From positions 806,001 to 870,000 of the forward strand of contig NZ_CP087710.1 in NCBI RefSeq assembly GCF_020991065.1: 64,000 bases of DNA, written 5' to 3'. The DNA comes from Nocardioides okcheonensis (GTDB taxonomy: Bacteria > Actinomycetota > Actinomycetes > Propionibacteriales > Nocardioidaceae). The notes beneath the pieces were generated by a model. The model made no database searches. It was not told the origin of the DNA and worked only from the letters and a program-made list of their open reading frames with translations. The position numbers and the translations under genes are program-made. Numbering within the stretch: the stretch's first letter is position 1; the number at the start of each line of letters is the position of its first letter. Shown one piece after another: positions 24,870 through 32,983 of this stretch.

Positions 24870-27637
24870 GTGAGCGACCCACGCCTGACCTCGAGATCGT
24901 GGAGACCCGGGTCTACCGCGGCGCCAACGTCTGGTCCTACGACAAGTCGATCCACCTCGTCGTCGACCTCGGCTCGCTCGAGCAGTTCCCCACCAACACG
25001 CTGCCCGGCTTCTCCGACGACCTGGTGTCGATGCTGCCCGGCCTGCGTGAGCACTCCTGCTCGCGCGGACGCCGCGGGGGCTTCCTGGAGCGGCTCAACG
25101 AGGGCACCTGGCTCGGCCACGTCGCCGAGCACGTCGCACTGGCCCTGCAGCAGCTCGTCGGCCACGACATCCGTCGCGGCAAGACCCGGCAGGTCAAGGG
25201 CCAGACCGGGCGCTACAACATCATCTACGGCTACATCGACGAGAACGTCGGCCTCAGCGCCGGCCGGCTCGCCGTGCGGCTGGTCAACCACCTCGTCGAG
25301 GGCGACCCCGACTTCGACTGGGAGGCCGAGCGCGACGACTTCATCCGGCGCGCCGAGCGCACCGCCTTCGGGCCCTCCACCCAGGCCATCGTCGACGAGG
25401 CGGTGTCGCGCGACATCCCGTGGATCCGGCTCAACCAGTACTCGCTGGTCCAGCTCGGGCAGGGCGTCCACGCCAAGCGGATCCGCGCCACGATGACCTC
25501 CGAGACGTCCTCGATCGCCGTCGACATCGCCTCCGACAAGGACCTGACCACCAAGCTCCTCGGCGCGGCCGGCCTCCCGGTGCCCAAGCAGGAGTCGGTC
25601 CGCACCGAGGACCAGGCGGTCGCCGCGGCCCGCCGGATCGGCTACCCGGTCGTGCTCAAGCCCCTCGACGGCAACCACGGCCGCGGCGTGTGCCTCGACC
25701 TGCAGGACGAGGCCGACGTACGCGCCGCGTTCCCGGTCGCGCACGGCCAGTCGCGCCGCGGCAACGTGATCGTGGAGTCGTTCGTCACCGGCAAGGACTA
25801 CCGCTGCCTGATCATCGACGGCCGGATGGTCGCGATCGCCGAGCGGGTGCCCGCGTCGGTCACCGGCGACGGCACCTCGACCGTCGAGGAGCTGGTCGAG
25901 CTGACCAACGCCGACCCGCGCCGCGGCGTGGGCCACGAGAAGGTGCTCACCCGGATCAAGGTCGACGACGCCGCCGTCGAGGTGCTCGCCGACCAGGGCC
26001 ACAGCCTCACGTCGGTGCCGGCCGAGGGCGAGATGGTCAAGCTGGCGCTGACCGGCAACATGTCGACCGGCGGCATCTCCATCGACCGCACCTTCGAGGC
26101 GCACCCGGAGAACGTCGAGATCGCCGAGGAGGCCGCCCGGATGGTCGGCCTCGACATCGCCGGCATCGACTTCATCTGCCCCGACATCACCCAGCCGGTC
26201 CGCGAGGCCGGCGGCGCGATCTGCGAGGTCAACGCTGCCCCCGGGTTCCGGATGCACACCCACCCGACCATCGGTGAGCCGCAGTTCATCGCCAAGCCGG
26301 TCGTCGACATGCTCTTCCCGCCGGGCGCGACGTCGCGGATCCCGATCGTGGCCGTCACCGGCACCAACGGCAAGACGACCACCAGCCGGATGATCAGCCA
26401 CATCTTCAAGGGCATGGGCCGCAAGGTCGGCATGACCTCCACCGACGGCGTCGTCATCGACGAGCGCCTGGTGATCCGGGCCGACGCGTCCGGGCCGCGG
26501 TCGGCCCGGATGGTCCTGCAGAACCCGCGCGTCGACTTCGCGGTCTTCGAGGTCGCCCGGGGCGGCATCCTGCGCGAGGGCCTCGGCTACGAGCGCAACG
26601 ACGTCGCGGTCGTCCTCAACGTCCAGCCCGACCACCTCGGCATGCGCGGCATCGACACCGTCGAGCAGCTCGCGGACGTCAAGGCCGTCATCGTGGAGGC
26701 CGTGCCGCGCGACGGTCACGCGGTGCTCAACGCCGACGACCCGCTGGTGCGGGAGATGCGCCGCCGCTGCTCGGGGCAGGTCGTGTGGTTCTCGATGGAG
26801 GAGCCGGGCAGCGAGGCCCGGGAGATGATCGACGCGCACTGCCGCCGAGGCGGCAAGGCGATCGTGCTCAACCCCAGCGAGCGCGGCGAGATGATGGTCG
26901 TCCAGCACGGACGCCGGGAGATGCAGCTGGCGTGGACCCACCTGCTGCCCGCCACGTTCAACGGCCGCGCCCGGATGAACGTCCAGAACGCGCTGGCCGC
27001 CGCGGCCGCGGCGTTCGCGGCCGGTGCCCCGCTCCACGACATCCGGCAGGGCCTGCGCACGTTCTCGACGAACTACTACCTCTCCCCCGGCCGCCTCAAC
27101 GAGGTCGAGGTCAACGGCGTCAACGTGATCGTCGACTACTGCCACAACGCGCCGGGCATGAAGATGCTCGGCGACTTCGTCGACCGCGTCGGCGACTCGC
27201 TGGCGTCGTCGCACGACCTGGCCCGGCCGTCGCGGATCGGCATCATCGCCACCGCCGGCGACCGGCGCGACCAGGACATGCTCGACCTCGGCCGCGTGGC
27301 GGCCCAGCACTTCGACGTCTGCATCGTGCGCGAGGACGTCGCGCTGCGCGGCCGCGAGCGCGGGGCCACGGCCCAGCTGGTGCTCGACGGCGTCCGGGAG
27401 GCGATGGCCGAGGGGGCCCGCTGCAAGCAGGCCGAGCTCGTGCTCGAGGAGATCGAGGCGGTCCGCCACGCGATGAGCCGGGCCAACCGCGGCGACCTCG
27501 TCGTCGTCTGCGTCGACAAGCACGCCGAGGTGATGGCCGAGCTCGAGAACTGGTCCGACGTGGCCCAGGCCGGCTCCGGCGCCAACCCGGACGCCCCGCT
27601 GGCCGACCCCGACTACACCCCGCTCCCGGAGGCCTGA
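24866..27637 (+). CDS. cphA: Cyanophycin synthetase
   Basis: 923 residues, slightly above the family norm. Polymerises Asp and Arg into multi-L-arginyl-poly-L-aspartate without a template. Three domains are visible: N domain (about 1-165, ETRVYRGANVWSYDKSIHLV), ATP-grasp G domain (about 200-490, KPLDGNHGRGVCLDL near 265 and EVNAAPGFRMHTHP near 455) and Mur-ligase M domain with the P-loop VTGTNGKTTTSRM near 497-509, RGGILREGLGYERND and DYCHNAPGMKMLGDF. All catalytic loops look intact. ATG at 24866 chosen over 24827, which lies inside the bridging repeat. The cupin gene follows with no gap. Confidence 0.96.
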   Translation: MSERPTPDLEIVETRVYRGANVWSYDKSIHLVVDLGSLEQFPTNTLPGFSDDLVSMLPGLREHSCSRGRRGGFLERLNEGTWLGHVAEHVALALQQLVGHDIRRGKTRQVKGQTGRYNIIYGYIDENVGLSAGRLAVRLVNHLVEGDPDFDWEAERDDFIRRAERTAFGPSTQAIVDEAVSRDIPWIRLNQYSLVQLGQGVHAKRIRATMTSETSSIAVDIASDKDLTTKLLGAAGLPVPKQESVRTEDQAVAAARRIGYPVVLKPLDGNHGRGVCLDLQDEADVRAAFPVAHGQSRRGNVIVESFVTGKDYRCLIIDGRMVAIAERVPASVTGDGTSTVEELVELTNADPRRGVGHEKVLTRIKVDDAAVEVLADQGHSLTSVPAEGEMVKLALTGNMSTGGISIDRTFEAHPENVEIAEEAARMVGLDIAGIDFICPDITQPVREAGGAICEVNAAPGFRMHTHPTIGEPQFIAKPVVDMLFPPGATSRIPIVAVTGTNGKTTTSRMISHIFKGMGRKVGMTSTDGVVIDERLVIRADASGPRSARMVLQNPRVDFAVFEVARGGILREGLGYERNDVAVVLNVQPDHLGMRGIDTVEQLADVKAVIVEAVPRDGHAVLNADDPLVREMRRRCSGQVVWFSMEEPGSEAREMIDAHCRRGGKAIVLNPSERGEMMVVQHGRREMQLAWTHLLPATFNGRARMNVQNALAAAAAAFAAGAPLHDIRQGLRTFSTNYYLSPGRLNEVEVNGVNVIVDYCHNAPGMKMLGDFVDRVGDSLASSHDLARPSRIGIIATAGDRRDQDMLDLGRVAAQHFDVCIVREDVALRGRERGATAQLVLDGVREAMAEGARCKQAELVLEEIEAVRHAMSRANRGDLVVVCVDKHAEVMAELENWSDVAQAGSGANPDAPLADPDYTPLPEA

Positions 27638-28003
27638 GTGCGGGTCCTCGACCTCGCCGACCTGCCGCACCGGCCGGTCGAGGCGCACGGCAGCCGGGGG
27701 TTCGCCGTCGGCGCGTTCGGCCTCGGGGCCGACACCCACCTGGTCGCGGTGTCGCTCACGCCCGGCGGCACGATCGGCCGCCACCCGGCGCTCGGGCGGC
27801 AGCTGCTCGTGGTGCTGACCGGTGAGGCCGAGGTGGCGGGCGCCGAGGGCGTCGTGCGCCGGCTGTCGGCGGGGCAGGCCGCCGTCTGGGAGCCGGGCGA
27901 GCAGCACGAGACCCGGTCGCCGGGCGGGATGACCGCCGTCATCGTCGAGGGAGACCTCGACATCGGCGCCCCCGGCGAGCAGGTCGACCCCGGCGACACC
28001 TGA
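27638..28003 (+). CDS. Cupin-domain protein at the end of the cyanophycin operon
   Basis: 121 residues, a single small beta-barrel. The cupin motif is degenerate: GGTIGRHPALGRQLLVVLTG (first His kept, others weak) and AGQAAVWEPGEQHETRSPGG (EQHE of motif 2). The GTG begins immediately after the cphA TGA with no intervening base, so expression depends on cphA translation. Placement suggests a sensor or accessory for cyanophycin metabolism, but no enzyme activity can be named. Confidence 0.8.
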   Translation: MRVLDLADLPHRPVEAHGSRGFAVGAFGLGADTHLVAVSLTPGGTIGRHPALGRQLLVVLTGEAEVAGAEGVVRRLSAGQAAVWEPGEQHETRSPGGMTAVIVEGDLDIGAPGEQVDPGDT

Positions 28004-28037
28004 GGTCGTCCGCTGGGCGGGCGGACCGACGCCCGGC

Positions 28038-28685
28038 TCAGGGGGCCGGTGCCGCCGGGCGGTGCCACAGGACGTACTCGTAGACGGCGTCGCCCTCGCC
28101 CTCGCCGCTCCGCACGAAGGCGGGCGCCTCGAGCGAGGCGGTGCGCAGGAGCCCGCACGAGCGGGCCACGTCCTCGACGTGGGTCCGCGGACGACGGTGT
28201 ACGTGCTGCGCCCCACCGACCACGCTCACCGGGCGCGACTGGACCGACCCGTCGTCGAGCAGCGGCTCGTGGCTCACCACGAGGTGCCCGCCCGGAGCGA
28301 CGCGCGCGGCGGCCAGGCCCAGCACCCGGTCGAGGTCGGGCACCAGCTCGAGGAACCCGACGGCGGCGACGAGGTCCCACGACCCGTCGGTGTCGCGCAG
28401 GAAGCTCTCGGCGTCGGCGACGAAGGTCCGCGCACCCGGCACCTTCTCCGGTGCCAGCGCCAGCATCGCGGCCGAGGGGTCGACGAGGGTGAGCGCCGCG
28501 TCGGGGTAGAGCGCGCGGAGCATCGCGGCGGTCTGGCCTGTGCCCGCGCCGAGGTCGAGGACCCGTGCGGGGCGCAGCGCCTGCGGTCGCAGCACCTCCG
28601 CGACGTGCCGGTTGGCCTGCCAGGTGCCCGCGGTGCCCGCGTCGTAGGTCGCGGCGAGCGCGTCGTAGACGACGGTCCAGCTCAC
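28038..28685 (-). CDS. Class I SAM-dependent methyltransferase
   Basis: 215 residues. SAM-binding motifs ARVLDLGAGTGQTAAMLRAL (motif I), LTLVDPSAAML (acidic residue for ribose) and LVAAVGFLELVPDL (motif II) are clear, with AARVAPGGHLVVSHEPLL as motif III. A histidine/arginine-rich patch (AQHVHRRPRTHVEDVARSCG) follows. Target unknown. The GTG at 28685 overlaps the stop of the Mur-ligase gene by four bases (GTGA), so the two proteins are made together; it converges on the cupin gene with 34 bases between. Confidence 0.85.
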   Translation of the reverse strand: MSWTVVYDALAATYDAGTAGTWQANRHVAEVLRPQALRPARVLDLGAGTGQTAAMLRALYPDAALTLVDPSAAMLALAPEKVPGARTFVADAESFLRDTDGSWDLVAAVGFLELVPDLDRVLGLAAARVAPGGHLVVSHEPLLDDGSVQSRPVSVVGGAQHVHRRPRTHVEDVARSCGLLRTASLEAPAFVRSGEGEGDAVYEYVLWHRPAAPAP

Positions 28686-30382
28686 CCGCTTGCTGCCCTC
28701 ACCTTGTCGGCCAGCGTCTCCGGGCTGTCGGCCGTCCCGCCCTGGGCCGCGATCCAGTCGTACGCCTCCTGGCGCTCGGCGTGGCACATCAGCCCGACGA
28801 CGTCGCCGGGCTCGGCGCGCGCCACCAGCGCCGCCAGGCACTCGACCTCGGTCTCGTAGGTGTCGATGTCGGTGACGCCGACCCGGGCCGCGCCGGCGCG
28901 CAGCAGCGCGTCGATCTCGTCCATGGTGCGGCCGCGGAGGTAGTGGGCCTTGTGCCCGATCGCGACCACGTCGCTCCCCTTGGCGCCGATCTCGCCGAGC
29001 GCGTCGATCAGCTCGTCGGTGCGGTCCCCGACCGCGCCGAGGCCGAGCAGCAGCCGCGCGCCGGGACGGCGTACGCCTCCCATGATCTCGAGCAGCGCCT
29101 CGAGCCCGGCCTCGTTGTGGGCGAGGTCCATCACGACGGACACGCTGTCGCCGTCGGGGGCGGGCAGGGAGAAGAAGTTCATCCGGCCCGGGTTGTGCTC
29201 GGCGTCGGGGCGGAACGACCTCAGGCCCTCGACGACGTGCTCCCGCTCCAGGCCGAGCGCCAGCGCCGCGGAGGCGGCCGCGAGGGCGTTCTCGATGTTG
29301 AACCGGGACAGCCCCGCCAGCGTCATCGGGACGTCGACGAGCTCGACGAGCGGGTCGGGGTCGGCGCCGGGGACCAGGACGGTGAGCCACCCGTCGATCA
29401 CGGTCGTGGCGCGGCCGCCGTGCCCGAGCGCCTCGCGGACCGCCGGCGAGTCGGGGTCACGGCTGAAGATCCACGGCTGGGCGGACACCACCTGGCGCAT
29501 CGCCAGCACCCGCGGGTCGTCGCCGTTGAGCACCGCCCAGCCGTCGCGGCGGGTGATCCGCGGGACCACGGACTTCACCTCGGCGAGCTGATCGACGGTG
29601 TCGATGCCCTGCAGGCCGAGGTGGTCGGCGGTGACGTTGGTGACGACCGAGACGTCGTTGCGGGTGATCCCGATGCCCTTGAGCAGGATGCCGCCGCGGG
29701 CGGTCTCGGTCACCGCGAGCTGGACGCCCGGCAGGCCCAGCGCGCGCCCGGCGCCGGACGGACCGGAGTAGTCACCGCCCTCCACGAGCACGCCGTCGCG
29801 GTAGATGCCGTCGGTGTTGGACCAGCCGACGACCAGGCCGCTGGTGCGGGCGATGTGGGCGACCATCCGGCTGGTGGTGGTCTTGCCGTTGGTGCCGGTG
29901 ACCGCCACGACCGGGATGCGAGGCGTGATCGTGGTCGGCCGCTCCCCCGGCTCGGCCGCGGCGACCTCGGCGGCGGCCGCGCTGACGGCGGCGTCGAGGT
30001 CCGGCGCCGGCAGCGCGTCGAGCGCGCGCGCCACCGCCTCGCCGAGCGCCCGCGCGCGTCCCCGGCTCCGCCACGGGAACGCGACCACGAGGACCTGCGG
30101 GTCGGACGTCGGCCGCACCCGGACGGCCAGGCGCTGGGTGCCGGCCTCGCCGGCGATCGCGCGCACGAGCCGCTCGACCGCGCGCAGCGCGAACCGCTGC
30201 CGGAAGCCCGATCCCGGGGCTCCCGGACGTGTGGTGCGCAGGCCGATGCGCCGCGCGAACCGCAGCGCCGCCTCGTCGCTCGCCTCGCTGATCACGGACA
30301 CGTCGAGCGTCAGCTTGACCGCGGCGCGGGGGAAGTAGAGGTTCGGGCCTTCGAGGATCCGCAGCTCGACGAGTGAGGTCAC
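28682..30382 (-). CDS. Mur-ligase family protein: cyanophycin-synthetase N domain fused directly to a Mur-ligase domain
   Basis: 566 residues. Residues 1-150 start LVELRILEGPNLYFPRAAVK, which parallels the cyanophycin synthetase N domain. No ATP-grasp domain follows; instead the Mur-ligase P-loop VVAVTGTNGKTTTSRMVAHI comes at about 158-177, then TARGGILLKGIGITRNDVSV, VTADHLGLQGIDTVDQLAEV and the ligase lobe ending DLAHNEAGLEALLEIMGGV. So it should bind ATP and join an amino acid to an acidic acceptor, but cannot extend an Asp backbone itself. Standing opposite cphA and coupled to a methyltransferase, it may act on cyanophycin or a related beta-Asp peptide; this is inference. A 31-base gap separates it from fabI upstream. 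Confidence 0.85.
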   Translation of the reverse strand: MTSLVELRILEGPNLYFPRAAVKLTLDVSVISEASDEAALRFARRIGLRTTRPGAPGSGFRQRFALRAVERLVRAIAGEAGTQRLAVRVRPTSDPQVLVVAFPWRSRGRARALGEAVARALDALPAPDLDAAVSAAAAEVAAAEPGERPTTITPRIPVVAVTGTNGKTTTSRMVAHIARTSGLVVGWSNTDGIYRDGVLVEGGDYSGPSGAGRALGLPGVQLAVTETARGGILLKGIGITRNDVSVVTNVTADHLGLQGIDTVDQLAEVKSVVPRITRRDGWAVLNGDDPRVLAMRQVVSAQPWIFSRDPDSPAVREALGHGGRATTVIDGWLTVLVPGADPDPLVELVDVPMTLAGLSRFNIENALAAASAALALGLEREHVVEGLRSFRPDAEHNPGRMNFFSLPAPDGDSVSVVMDLAHNEAGLEALLEIMGGVRRPGARLLLGLGAVGDRTDELIDALGEIGAKGSDVVAIGHKAHYLRGRTMDEIDALLRAGAARVGVTDIDTYETEVECLAALVARAEPGDVVGLMCHAERQEAYDWIAAQGGTADSPETLADKVRAASG

Positions 30383-30413
30383 CGCCGAAAACTACCGAAC
30401 CCCGGGGGCGTCG

Positions 30414-31184
30414 CTACAGCCCCATGGCGTGGAAGCCGCCGTCGACGTGCACGATCTCGCCGGTGGTGGCCGGGAAGAAGTCGCTCAGCAGCGCGCACAC
30501 GGCCTGGGCGGTCGGGGTGTGGTCGGCCTCGTCCCAGCCCAGCGGGGCCCGGTCCTTCCAGGCCGACTCGAGGTCCTCGAAGCCCGGGATCGCCTTGGCG
30601 GCGAGGGTCTTGAGCGGACCGGCCGACACCAGGTTGCACCGGATGCCCTCGGGACCGAGGTCGCGGGCGACGTAGCGCGAGGTGTTCTCGAGAGCGGCCT
30701 TCGCCACGCCCATCCAGTCGTAGGCGGGCCACGCGGTCGTCGCGTCGAAGGTGAGCCCGACGATCGAGCCGCCACGCTGCATCAGCGGACGGGTGGCGAC
30801 CGCCAGCGACTTCAGCGAGTACGCCGAGACCTGCACGGCCTGCGCGACGTCCTCCCACGGGCCGCTCATGAACTTGCCGCCGAGCAGCGTCTCGGGGTTG
30901 CCGTAGGCGATGGAGTGCACGACGCCGTCGAGGCCGTCGACGTGCTCACGGACCTGGTCGGCGAGGCCGTCGAGGTGGGCCTGGTCGGTGACGTCGAGCT
31001 CGAGGACCGGCGCCTCCTGCGGGAGCCGCTTGGCGATCCGCTTGGTGATGCCGAGCGCACGGCCGAAGTTGGAGATCAGCACGGTCGCGCCCTGCTCCTG
31101 CGCGACCCGCGCCGTGGCGAAGCCGATCGAGCTGTCCATCGTCACGCCGGCGACCAGGATGCGCTTGCCGTCGAGGATTCCCAT
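30414..31184 (-). CDS. fabI: NADH-dependent enoyl-ACP reductase (InhA type)
   Basis: 256 residues (InhA 269). Final reduction step of each fatty acid elongation cycle (FAS-II). The N-terminus GILDGKRILVAGVTMDSSIG and RVAQEQGATVLISNFGR follow InhA closely. The divergent SDR active site of this family is seen as TFDATTAWPAYDWMGVAKAA, with the Tyr of YDWM and the Lys of VAKAA, and VSAGPLKTLAAKAIPGF is the substrate-loop region. It follows fabG by 44 bases, the mycobacterial fabG1-inhA order. Confidence 0.94.
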   Translation of the reverse strand: MGILDGKRILVAGVTMDSSIGFATARVAQEQGATVLISNFGRALGITKRIAKRLPQEAPVLELDVTDQAHLDGLADQVREHVDGLDGVVHSIAYGNPETLLGGKFMSGPWEDVAQAVQVSAYSLKSLAVATRPLMQRGGSIVGLTFDATTAWPAYDWMGVAKAALENTSRYVARDLGPEGIRCNLVSAGPLKTLAAKAIPGFEDLESAWKDRAPLGWDEADHTPTAQAVCALLSDFFPATTGEIVHVDGGFHAMGL

Positions 31185-31228
31185 GTGCGTGTGTCCTTCT
31201 CTGTGGGCGGTCGGGTGGTCTGCGGTGG

Positions 31229-31957
31229 TCAGTGGCCCATGCCGAGGCCGCCGTCGACGGGGATGACCGCCCCGGTGACGTAGGCGGCGCCGTCGGAGGC
31301 CAGCCAGGTGACGGCGGAGGCGACCTCGGCCGGCGAGGCGTACCGACCGAGCGGCACCTGGGCCTTGATCGCGGCCTTCTGGTCGTCGGTGAGCACCTCG
31401 GTCATGTCGGTCTCCACGAAGCCCGGGGCGACCACGTTGGTCGTGATCGACCGGCTGCCGAGCTCGCGCGCCAGCGAGCGGGCGAGCCCGACGAGGCCGG
31501 CCTTGGAGGCGGCGTAGTTGACCTGGCCGGCCGAGCCGAGCAGCCCGACGACGGAGGAGATCAGGATGATCCGGCCCCGACGCTGGCGCAGCATGCCCTT
31601 CGAGGCCCGCTTGGCCAGCCGGAACGTGCCGGTGAGGTTGGTGTCGATGACCGAGGACCAGTCGTCCTCGCTCATCCGCAGCAGCAGGGTGTCCTTGGTG
31701 ATGCCGGCGTTGGCGACCAGCACCTCCACCGGCCCGTGCGCCTCCTCGACCTGGGCGAACGCGGCCTCGACCGCCTCGGGGTCGGTGATGTCGCAGCGCA
31801 CGTCGAGCGCACCCTCGGGCGCCCCGCCGTTGCGGGTCGTGACGGCGACCTTGTCGCCCTGGGCGAGGAACGCCTCGGCGATCGCGCGGCCGATGCCGCG
31901 GTTGCCTCCGGTCACGAGGACGGAGCGTGGGGTGCTGGCGGCAGGCATCTCGGTCAC
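31229..31957 (-). CDS. fabG: 3-oxoacyl-ACP reductase
   Basis: 242 residues. NADPH-dependent reduction of 3-ketoacyl-ACP in FAS-II. Standard SDR features: VLVTGGNRGIGRAIAEAF, NAGITKD, catalytic serine in ILISSVVG and Y-x-x-x-K in VNYAASKAGLVGLARSLARE, and the end GAVIPVDGGLGMGH. Two starts are possible: GTG at 31957, 7 nt after TAGCGT (31965-31970), or ATG at 31948; the promoter spacing supports the GTG. It forms an operon with fabI downstream. Confidence 0.93.
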   Translation of the reverse strand: MTEMPAASTPRSVLVTGGNRGIGRAIAEAFLAQGDKVAVTTRNGGAPEGALDVRCDITDPEAVEAAFAQVEEAHGPVEVLVANAGITKDTLLLRMSEDDWSSVIDTNLTGTFRLAKRASKGMLRQRRGRIILISSVVGLLGSAGQVNYAASKAGLVGLARSLARELGSRSITTNVVAPGFVETDMTEVLTDDQKAAIKAQVPLGRYASPAEVASAVTWLASDGAAYVTGAVIPVDGGLGMGH

Positions 31958-32018
31958 GGCCCCGACGCTAGTGATTACCGGGGGGTAGACCGAAACAGGG
32001 TCCGTCGGGCGGTCCCGC

Positions 32019-32231
32019 TCACTCGTCCTCGAGGCGGAAGCCGACCTTCATGCCGACCTGGAAGTGCTCGACCGCGCCGTCCTTGGCCTGGCCGCGGACC
32101 TGGGTGACCTCGAACCAGTCGATGTGGCGCAGGGTCTGGCCCGCGCGCTCGATCCCGTTGCGGATGGCCTGGTCGATCCCGTCCGGCGAGGTGCCGACGA
32201 TCTCGGTGACGCGGTAGGTGCGGTTGGACAT
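32019..32231 (-). CDS. Dodecin
   Basis: 70 residues, the full length of this very small flavin/CoA storage protein that assembles as a dodecamer. Typical are the start RTYRVTEIVGTSPDGIDQAI, the conserved HIDWFEVTQVRG tryptophan that stacks on flavin, and the terminal GFRLEDE. A ribosome-binding AGGAGG (comp. of 32236-32241) stands close upstream. It lies between fabG and the divergent DUF3099 gene. Confidence 0.93.
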   Translation of the reverse strand: MSNRTYRVTEIVGTSPDGIDQAIRNGIERAGQTLRHIDWFEVTQVRGQAKDGAVEHFQVGMKVGFRLEDE

Positions 32232-32301
32232 GGTTCCTCCTGGGTCCCGCGGACCCGGTCGGCCCGTGGGAAACGGAGCCTAGCGACGTAGACTCGGGAG
32301 C

Positions 32302-32592
32302 ATGGCCAAGCCCGACGCGGTACGCATCACGACGGCCCGCAGCAGCGCTGCCGCCGACATGAAGTCACGGCAACGCCGCTACGCCATCTCGATGTCGATC
32401 CGCACCGTGTGCTTCGTGGCCGCGGTGTTCGTCGGCGACGGCCTGCTGCGCTGGGTGCTGGTGGGCGCCGCGGTCTTCCTTCCGTTCCTCGCCGTGGTGA
32501 TCGGGAACGCATCGGACACCCGCAACGACGGATTCGCACTGCCGGACGCCCCGTACGCCCATGAACTGAAGGCGAACGAGACGAAAGACTGA
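32302..32592 (+). CDS. DUF3099 membrane protein
   Basis: 96 residues. A basic N-terminus (SSAAADMKSRQRRYAISMSI) leads into two hydrophobic helices (about 34-68), then a polar tail. This pattern defines DUF3099, found only in actinobacteria; function unknown. The ATG follows TAGACT (32289-32294) by 7 nt. The 6C small RNA gene lies directly downstream. Confidence 0.88.
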   Translation: MAKPDAVRITTARSSAAADMKSRQRRYAISMSIRTVCFVAAVFVGDGLLRWVLVGAAVFLPFLAVVIGNASDTRNDGFALPDAPYAHELKANETKD

Positions 32593-32625
32593 AGAAATTT
32601 TGATGCTGCGGATTCATCCAAAAGT

Positions 32626-32654
32626 TTGGTTTTCCCGCAGCCACATGCCATGAT
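32626..32654 (+). promoter_or_regulatory. Promoter of the 6C RNA
   Basis: TTGGTT (32626-32631) and CATGAT (32649-32654) with a 17-nt spacer, inside an AT-rich stretch (32591-32657) that contrasts with its surroundings. Transcription would begin near 32660, just before the first 6C stem. Confidence 0.5.
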
Positions 32655-32659
32655 TCTGC

Positions 32660-32740
32660 ACAGCGAACGCAGCATCCCCCGTCTGCGCTCGCGGTTGAAG
32701 TGCCGGACAGCTTCCCCCCGTGGCTGTCCGGCACTTCTCA
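32660..32740 (+). ncRNA. 6C small RNA
   Basis: Two stem-loops with C-rich loops, the defining structure of the actinobacterial 6C RNA. Stem 1: 32663-32672 with 32683-32692 (10 bp, one mismatch), loop CATCCCCCGT. Stem 2: 32698-32711 with 32723-32736 (14 bp, perfect), loop TTCCCCCCGTG; it may double as the terminator. Known 6C RNAs (M. tuberculosis B11 and homologues) base-pair through the C-rich loops with G-rich ribosome-binding regions and affect growth and envelope genes. It sits between DUF3099 and a small conserved gene. Confidence 0.85.
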
Positions 32741-32777
32741 TTTCCCCGACCTGACGTCCCCCTCGGAGAGGCCGCCC

Positions 32778-32978
32778 GTGGAGCTCGACCGCGACACCTG
32801 CTCGGCCAAGGGCTGCCAGGCCGACGCCGTCTGGGCGCTGCTGTGGAACAACCCGAAGATCCACACCCCCGAGCGGCGCAAGGCCTGGCTCGCGTGCGAC
32901 GAGCACCGCGCGTCGCTGTCGGACTTCCTCGGCGCGCGCGGGTTCCTGCGCGACGTCGAGCCGCACGTGCCGGCCTGA
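32778..32978 (+). CDS. Small conserved actinobacterial protein (66 residues, sometimes mislabelled acetone carboxylase)
   Basis: The sequence runs ELDRDTCSAKGCQADAVWAL, then NNPKIHTPERRKAWLACDEH and SLSDFLGARGFLRDVEPHVP. Two cysteines near the start (C-x4-C) and C-D-E-H in the middle look like a zinc site. The family is widespread in actinobacteria and its function is unknown. GGAG (32765-32768) is suitably placed before the GTG at 32778. It lies 40 bases after the 6C RNA and ends 5 bases before the convergent membrane protein gene. Confidence 0.85.
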   Translation: MELDRDTCSAKGCQADAVWALLWNNPKIHTPERRKAWLACDEHRASLSDFLGARGFLRDVEPHVPA

Positions 32979-32983
32979 GCGCC

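Noticed and set aside
24596..28216. 1206-codon open frame on the minus strand
   Set aside because: Exact antisense of cphA and the cupin gene; repetitive His/Asp/Val composition; no motif. An artefact of GC3 bias.
32603..32653. 16-codon frame upstream of the 6C RNA
   Set aside because: It covers the -35/-10 region of the RNA promoter, has no ribosome-binding sequence and no sign of coding composition.
32698..32736. Simple terminator of DUF3099
   Set aside because: The 14-bp hairpin has the C-rich loop of the second 6C stem, and a matching first stem precedes it; it is part of the sRNA, although it may also stop transcription.
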